From: Paludicola sp. MB14-C6
GTDB taxonomy: Bacteria; Bacillota; Clostridia; Oscillospirales; Ruminococcaceae
Assembly (NCBI RefSeq): GCF_030908625.1
Contig: NZ_CP133133.1
Span: forward strand, 372,001-436,000
Length of the DNA: 64,000 nt
Direction: 5' to 3'
Shown: positions 62,243 to 64,000 of the stretch, piece by piece
Layout of the letters: each line of letters begins with the position of its first letter
How positions within the stretch are numbered: the first letter of the stretch is position 1
Notes under the pieces: generated by a model
Seen by the model: only the letters and a program-made list of their open reading frames with translations
Databases searched by the model: none
What the model was told of the DNA's origin: nothing
Made by a program: the position numbers and the translations under genes

Positions 62243-62283
62243 ATTACTACTCTCCTTTTTTATTTATAGTAATATGATATCAT

Positions 62284-62613
62284 TTACAATTCGGTAGTTT
62301 CGACAACTTTCATATAGTGCTTATGTATTCGCCTTGGATAGCTTTCATCATGTTCACCAATTCGAAAAGCGATATCTTGCCAACTTGTTTTTCTTTGGCT
62401 ATACATATAACGATAAAAGAATATTCTTCTAACTTTGCTATCCTGTATTGCATTTATGAAATCTTCAATAGACTTTACCCGCTCCGAAAGTTCTTGTATT
62501 CTTGCTTTTATGTTACCTGCTTTCTTTTCATTCAAACCTTGTTTCAATAAATAATTTAGTTCCACAATTTCAGCAACAAGACTTCTATATTGCTCTAATT
62601 CATGCTGAATCAT
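62284..62613 (-). CDS. Sigma-70 region 4-like phage protein (DUF1492 type), second
   Basis: 109 aa from ATG62613. Similar layout to the product of 61058: N-terminal helix pair with QEL-like heptads, then VRRIFFYRYMYSQRKTSWQDI and a helix-turn-helix RIGEHDESYPRRIHKHYM. Such small proteins occur in pairs in phages and are thought to control transcription. It overlaps no gene and starts just after a 46-residue protein. Confidence 0.75.
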   Translation of the reverse strand: MIQHELEQYRSLVAEIVELNYLLKQGLNEKKAGNIKARIQELSERVKSIEDFINAIQDSKVRRIFFYRYMYSQRKTSWQDIAFRIGEHDESYPRRIHKHYMKVVETTEL

Positions 62614-62624
62614 TTTCCACCTCA

Positions 62625-62765
62625 CTATCCCACTACTCTATTTAGTCCTTTCATTGCACCTTCAATATTGCCGGATAATATTTGTCCTTTTATGGTTTTA
62701 TATTGTTGCGGTGTAAGGTGCTCACGTTTGCTTTTTAAATGTTTTATTGCTTCACACTTTCCCAT
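62625..62765 (-). CDS. 46-residue small phage protein
   Basis: Starts MGKCEAIKHLKSKREHLTPQ and continues QYKTIKGQILSGNIEGAMKGL, ending at 62625. The motif LTPQQYKTIKGQ...AMKGL recurs in small phage proteins downstream of replication genes, but no function is known. The frame is too short to be noticed by usual thresholds. The ribosome site is weak (the frame is open 12 codons further up). Confidence 0.7.
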   Translation of the reverse strand: MGKCEAIKHLKSKREHLTPQQYKTIKGQILSGNIEGAMKGLNRVVG

Positions 62766-62788
62766 TCGTTTTAAATCACAGCCTTTTA

Positions 62789-62797
62789 TGATATAAT
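62789..62797 (+). promoter_or_regulatory. Extended -10 promoter for the plus-strand gene at 62827
   Basis: TGATATAAT at 62789-62797 (TG, one base, TATAAT) with no convincing -35, 30 bp upstream of the start. It opposes the prophage late transcription. Confidence 0.55.
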
Positions 62798-62826
62798 AAA
62801 GTTAAAATTATTATGGAGTGATTTTT

Positions 62827-63144
62827 GTGCATGCTTACTTGGTTACTTATCATTTAACGAAAGATATACTAAAATACGATTCTTTCTTTGATTGCTTAAA
62901 TGAGCTTTCAGATAATTGCAACAAAGAGCTTTTTGATGGATGTATTCTAATTAAAAGCGGTTGGACTACTATTGCAATCAGAGAACAACTTATTAAACAT
63001 ATTCAACCATCCGACCGCCTTTTTGTATGTAAATTAAACCATAAGGATATTGCCGGACAGTTACCCGATAAATCAAAACAATGGATTAAAGAACAAATTA
63101 TTGATAAAGCGCCCTCGGATTTATCTGATCAGTTACGAAAGTGA
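62827..63144 (+). CDS. Plus-strand SinR/Cas2-like small protein inside the prophage
   Basis: 105 aa from GTG62827, eight bases after GGAG; the frame starts at GTG62818, which overlaps that site. The pattern YLVTYHLTKD ... CILIKSGWTTIAIREQLIKHI ... DRLFVCKLNHKDIAGQLPDK fits a group of ~100-residue ferredoxin-like proteins often named SinR family without evidence. It is the only gene of the prophage on the plus strand in this window and has its own promoter, so it may be expressed in the lysogen. It converges with the ASCH gene, overlapping by 12 bp. Confidence 0.72.
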   Translation: MHAYLVTYHLTKDILKYDSFFDCLNELSDNCNKELFDGCILIKSGWTTIAIREQLIKHIQPSDRLFVCKLNHKDIAGQLPDKSKQWIKEQIIDKAPSDLSDQLRK

Positions 63145-63546
63145 CTGGTCCTTTTTTATATAACACCAACTTTGAGGTGCTTTATGTAGCCCAAACTCTT
63201 CAAGCAATTTTGGATTATTATATTGCTTTACTCGTGATACGTTCCATGCATAAACTGTACTGTCTTTTTGATAATCAATTAAATAATCAAGTCCAATGCA
63301 AGCTTTATTTGCAATCCATTCTTTATATGGCAACGGAAAATTTGAGTGTATCGGTGTAACTCCATTTATAAAACATTCACCTACTATTGCACCAGCTCCT
63401 CCATCTGCCTTTGTCTCATAGAGATAGCATTTATAATATGATAACTCGTCCTTCTTTGGATAGCTTTTGCGAATCTCAATCAACTTTGCACCCGACAATA
63501 TGTTCCTGCAATGTCCTTTATGTATGCTGAGTAAAACTTCAATCAT
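63133..63546 (-). CDS. ASCH/PUA-like domain protein
   Basis: 137 aa from ATG63546. N-terminal VLLSIHKGHCRNILSGAKLIEIRKSYP near 4-30 is the ASCH-type pattern (shown: SIHKGHCRNILSGAK, E-I-R-K). ASCH domains are predicted RNA binders, some with nuclease activity. GGAGAIVGECFINGV near 54-68 and the C-terminal PQSWCYIK fit the fold. It overlaps the upstream 41-residue gene by 8 bp. Confidence 0.82.
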   Translation of the reverse strand: MIEVLLSIHKGHCRNILSGAKLIEIRKSYPKKDELSYYKCYLYETKADGGAGAIVGECFINGVTPIHSNFPLPYKEWIANKACIGLDYLIDYQKDSTVYAWNVSRVKQYNNPKLLEEFGLHKAPQSWCYIKKDQSLS

Positions 63547-63664
63547 CCTCTTCATCCTCCTCTGCATTTAGGCACTCGGAACAATTACCGTTACAGTCGC
63601 ACTCTTCAAAGTTTTCTTCCGTGCATTCGTCACACGCTATTCCCGTAAAATAACAACGTATCAT
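63539..63664 (-). CDS. 41-residue Cys-rich acidic protein
   Basis: ATG63664 with GAGGTG eight bases upstream. Contains seven Cys: CYFTGIACDEC, EECDCNGNCSEC, then an acidic tail EEDEEDD. The spacing suggests a small zinc or disulfide site. It overlaps the previous gene by 4 bp (ATGA) and the ASCH gene by 8 bp. Function unknown. Confidence 0.72.
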   Translation of the reverse strand: MIRCYFTGIACDECTEENFEECDCNGNCSECLNAEEDEEDD

Positions 63665-63828
63665 ATTAACACCTCTTTCCTATTTCTTTCGTTATATTCT
63701 ACTGAATGGATGCAGTCCTCAGGTGGTTTAATAATTCCATTTTGTGAACGTTCAAGCACTCTTTTCTTAACACAGCAAAATAGATTTCGGCAAAACACGC
63801 AATCATCACAATTAGTCTTTATAAACAT
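63661..63828 (-). CDS. 55-residue Cys-rich protein
   Basis: ATG63828 follows GGAGG nine bases upstream. Cys-rich N-terminal half, CDDCVFCRNLFCC, then a basic stretch and HSVEYNERNRKEVLI. The two CxxC pairs could bind zinc. A longer frame to 63951 lacks support. Its end and the next gene share ATGA. Confidence 0.7.
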   Translation of the reverse strand: MFIKTNCDDCVFCRNLFCCVKKRVLERSQNGIIKPPEDCIHSVEYNERNRKEVLI

Positions 63829-63958
63829 ATGCCTTGTCCTCCAAGCATTGCAGCAATACGATATATTTATTCGTGTACCGATTGTAGTTGACTGCAAAAT
63901 GATATTTTCTACAGACCTGCTCAACATGATTAAAATATACGCACGTTGCACAATCCAT
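63812..63958 (-). CDS. 48-residue Cys-containing protein
   Basis: ATG63958 with AAGGGTGAG upstream; reads MDCATCVYFNHVEQVCRKYH and on to AYVYKD. The C-x2-C plus C pattern resembles the short proteins on either side. It starts at the previous stop (TGATG) and overlaps the next gene by 17 bp. Confidence 0.7.
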   Translation of the reverse strand: MDCATCVYFNHVEQVCRKYHFAVNYNRYTNKYIVLLQCLEDKAYVYKD

Positions 63959-64000
63959 CACAACTCACCCTTTAAATATTTCATGATTACATCTATTGCT
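63958..64000 (-). CDS. C-terminal end of a prophage gene cut by the window edge
   Basis: Only the last 13 residues are visible (AIDVIMKYLKGEL then TGA). The stop overlaps the next start as TGATG, which shows that this is a real gene in the same operon. Too short to name. Confidence 0.6.
   Translation of the reverse strand, partial: AIDVIMKYLKGEL

Larger units (their letters stand above)
42010..64000 (-). mobile_element. Siphovirus-type HK97-fold prophage, late half
   Basis: From the amidase leftmost to regulators rightmost, all but one gene run on the minus strand in the standard siphovirus order: nuclease, terminase, portal, protease, capsid, neck, tail tube, chaperone, tape measure, Dit, tail protein, fibre, holin, amidase. 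There is no sheath, so the tail is long and non-contractile. Genes are intact and tightly packed, so it may still be functional. No integrase, repressor or replication gene is in the window; these should lie beyond 64000. The exact left attachment site is not found. Confidence 0.95.

Noticed and set aside
1-64000. CRISPR arrays, tRNA and rRNA genes
   Set aside because: No regular repeat-spacer pattern, cloverleaf or rRNA-like stretch was noticed in reading; a dedicated scan was not possible.

Overview
The window is AT-rich DNA from an anaerobic, fermentative low-GC Gram-positive bacterium, most likely a member of the Clostridia. The evidence is the Firmicutes gene order phoH-ybeY-dgkA-era-yqzL, an electron-bifurcating-type [FeFe] hydrogenase operon, indolepyruvate:ferredoxin oxidoreductase with phenylacetate-CoA ligases, ThyX, LuxS and strong AGGAGG ribosome binding sites. 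No rRNA, tRNA or CRISPR array was seen.

Layout. 1-3.4 kb (minus): core genes phoH, ybeY, dgkA, era and the start of a YqzL-like gene. 3.4-9 kb (minus): an aryl-acid/amino-acid fermentation operon, paaK2-iorA-iorB-paaK1-ACT. 9.2-14.2 kb (minus): hydrogenase operon hydC-hydE-hydD-hydB-hydA behind a promoter carrying a near-perfect Rex operator. 14.5-18.2 kb (plus, divergent): a putative redox/H2-sensing cassette (DRTGG protein, stand-alone HATPase, HydS-like H-cluster protein, second DRTGG protein, PHP phosphoesterase) ending in luxS. 18.3-21.2 kb (minus): a two-component system with an accessory membrane-anchored protein. 21.4-22.8 kb (plus): a fluoride riboswitch controlling a CLC-F type fluoride antiporter. 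22.9-33.3 kb (minus): housekeeping and unknown genes (cupin, FlK-like thioesterase, UvrD-like helicase, U32 peptidase, MltG, 5-FTHF cyclo-ligase, DJ-1, GNAT, DUF2156, ThyX, a Cys-rich unknown).

33.5-41.6 kb (minus) is a defence island: type III restriction-modification (mod-res), a SIR2-domain protein, a TIR + two-TM/macro-domain pair that looks like a type II Thoeris system, and the remnant of an ATPase gene. A terminator with its AT-rich leader is present in two similar copies that bracket the TIR/macro cassette (39.50-39.57 and 42.02-42.09 kb). The second copy ends the prophage lysis module.

42.1-64 kb is the late half of a siphovirus-type HK97-fold prophage, read on the minus strand and continuing beyond the right edge. 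It carries amidase, holin, tail fibre, Gp37-like protein, Dit, tape measure, chaperone, major tail protein, neck genes, major capsid, protease, portal, both terminase subunits, HNH nuclease, regulators, a DNA methylase and several tiny Cys-rich genes. The most striking point is at the capsid gene. Its last codons contain an in-frame A AAA AAA slippery heptamer, and a -1 shift there would add a 94-residue chitobiase-C-terminal/Ig-like domain to the capsid protein. No integrase was found in the window, so the other prophage end must lie to the right.
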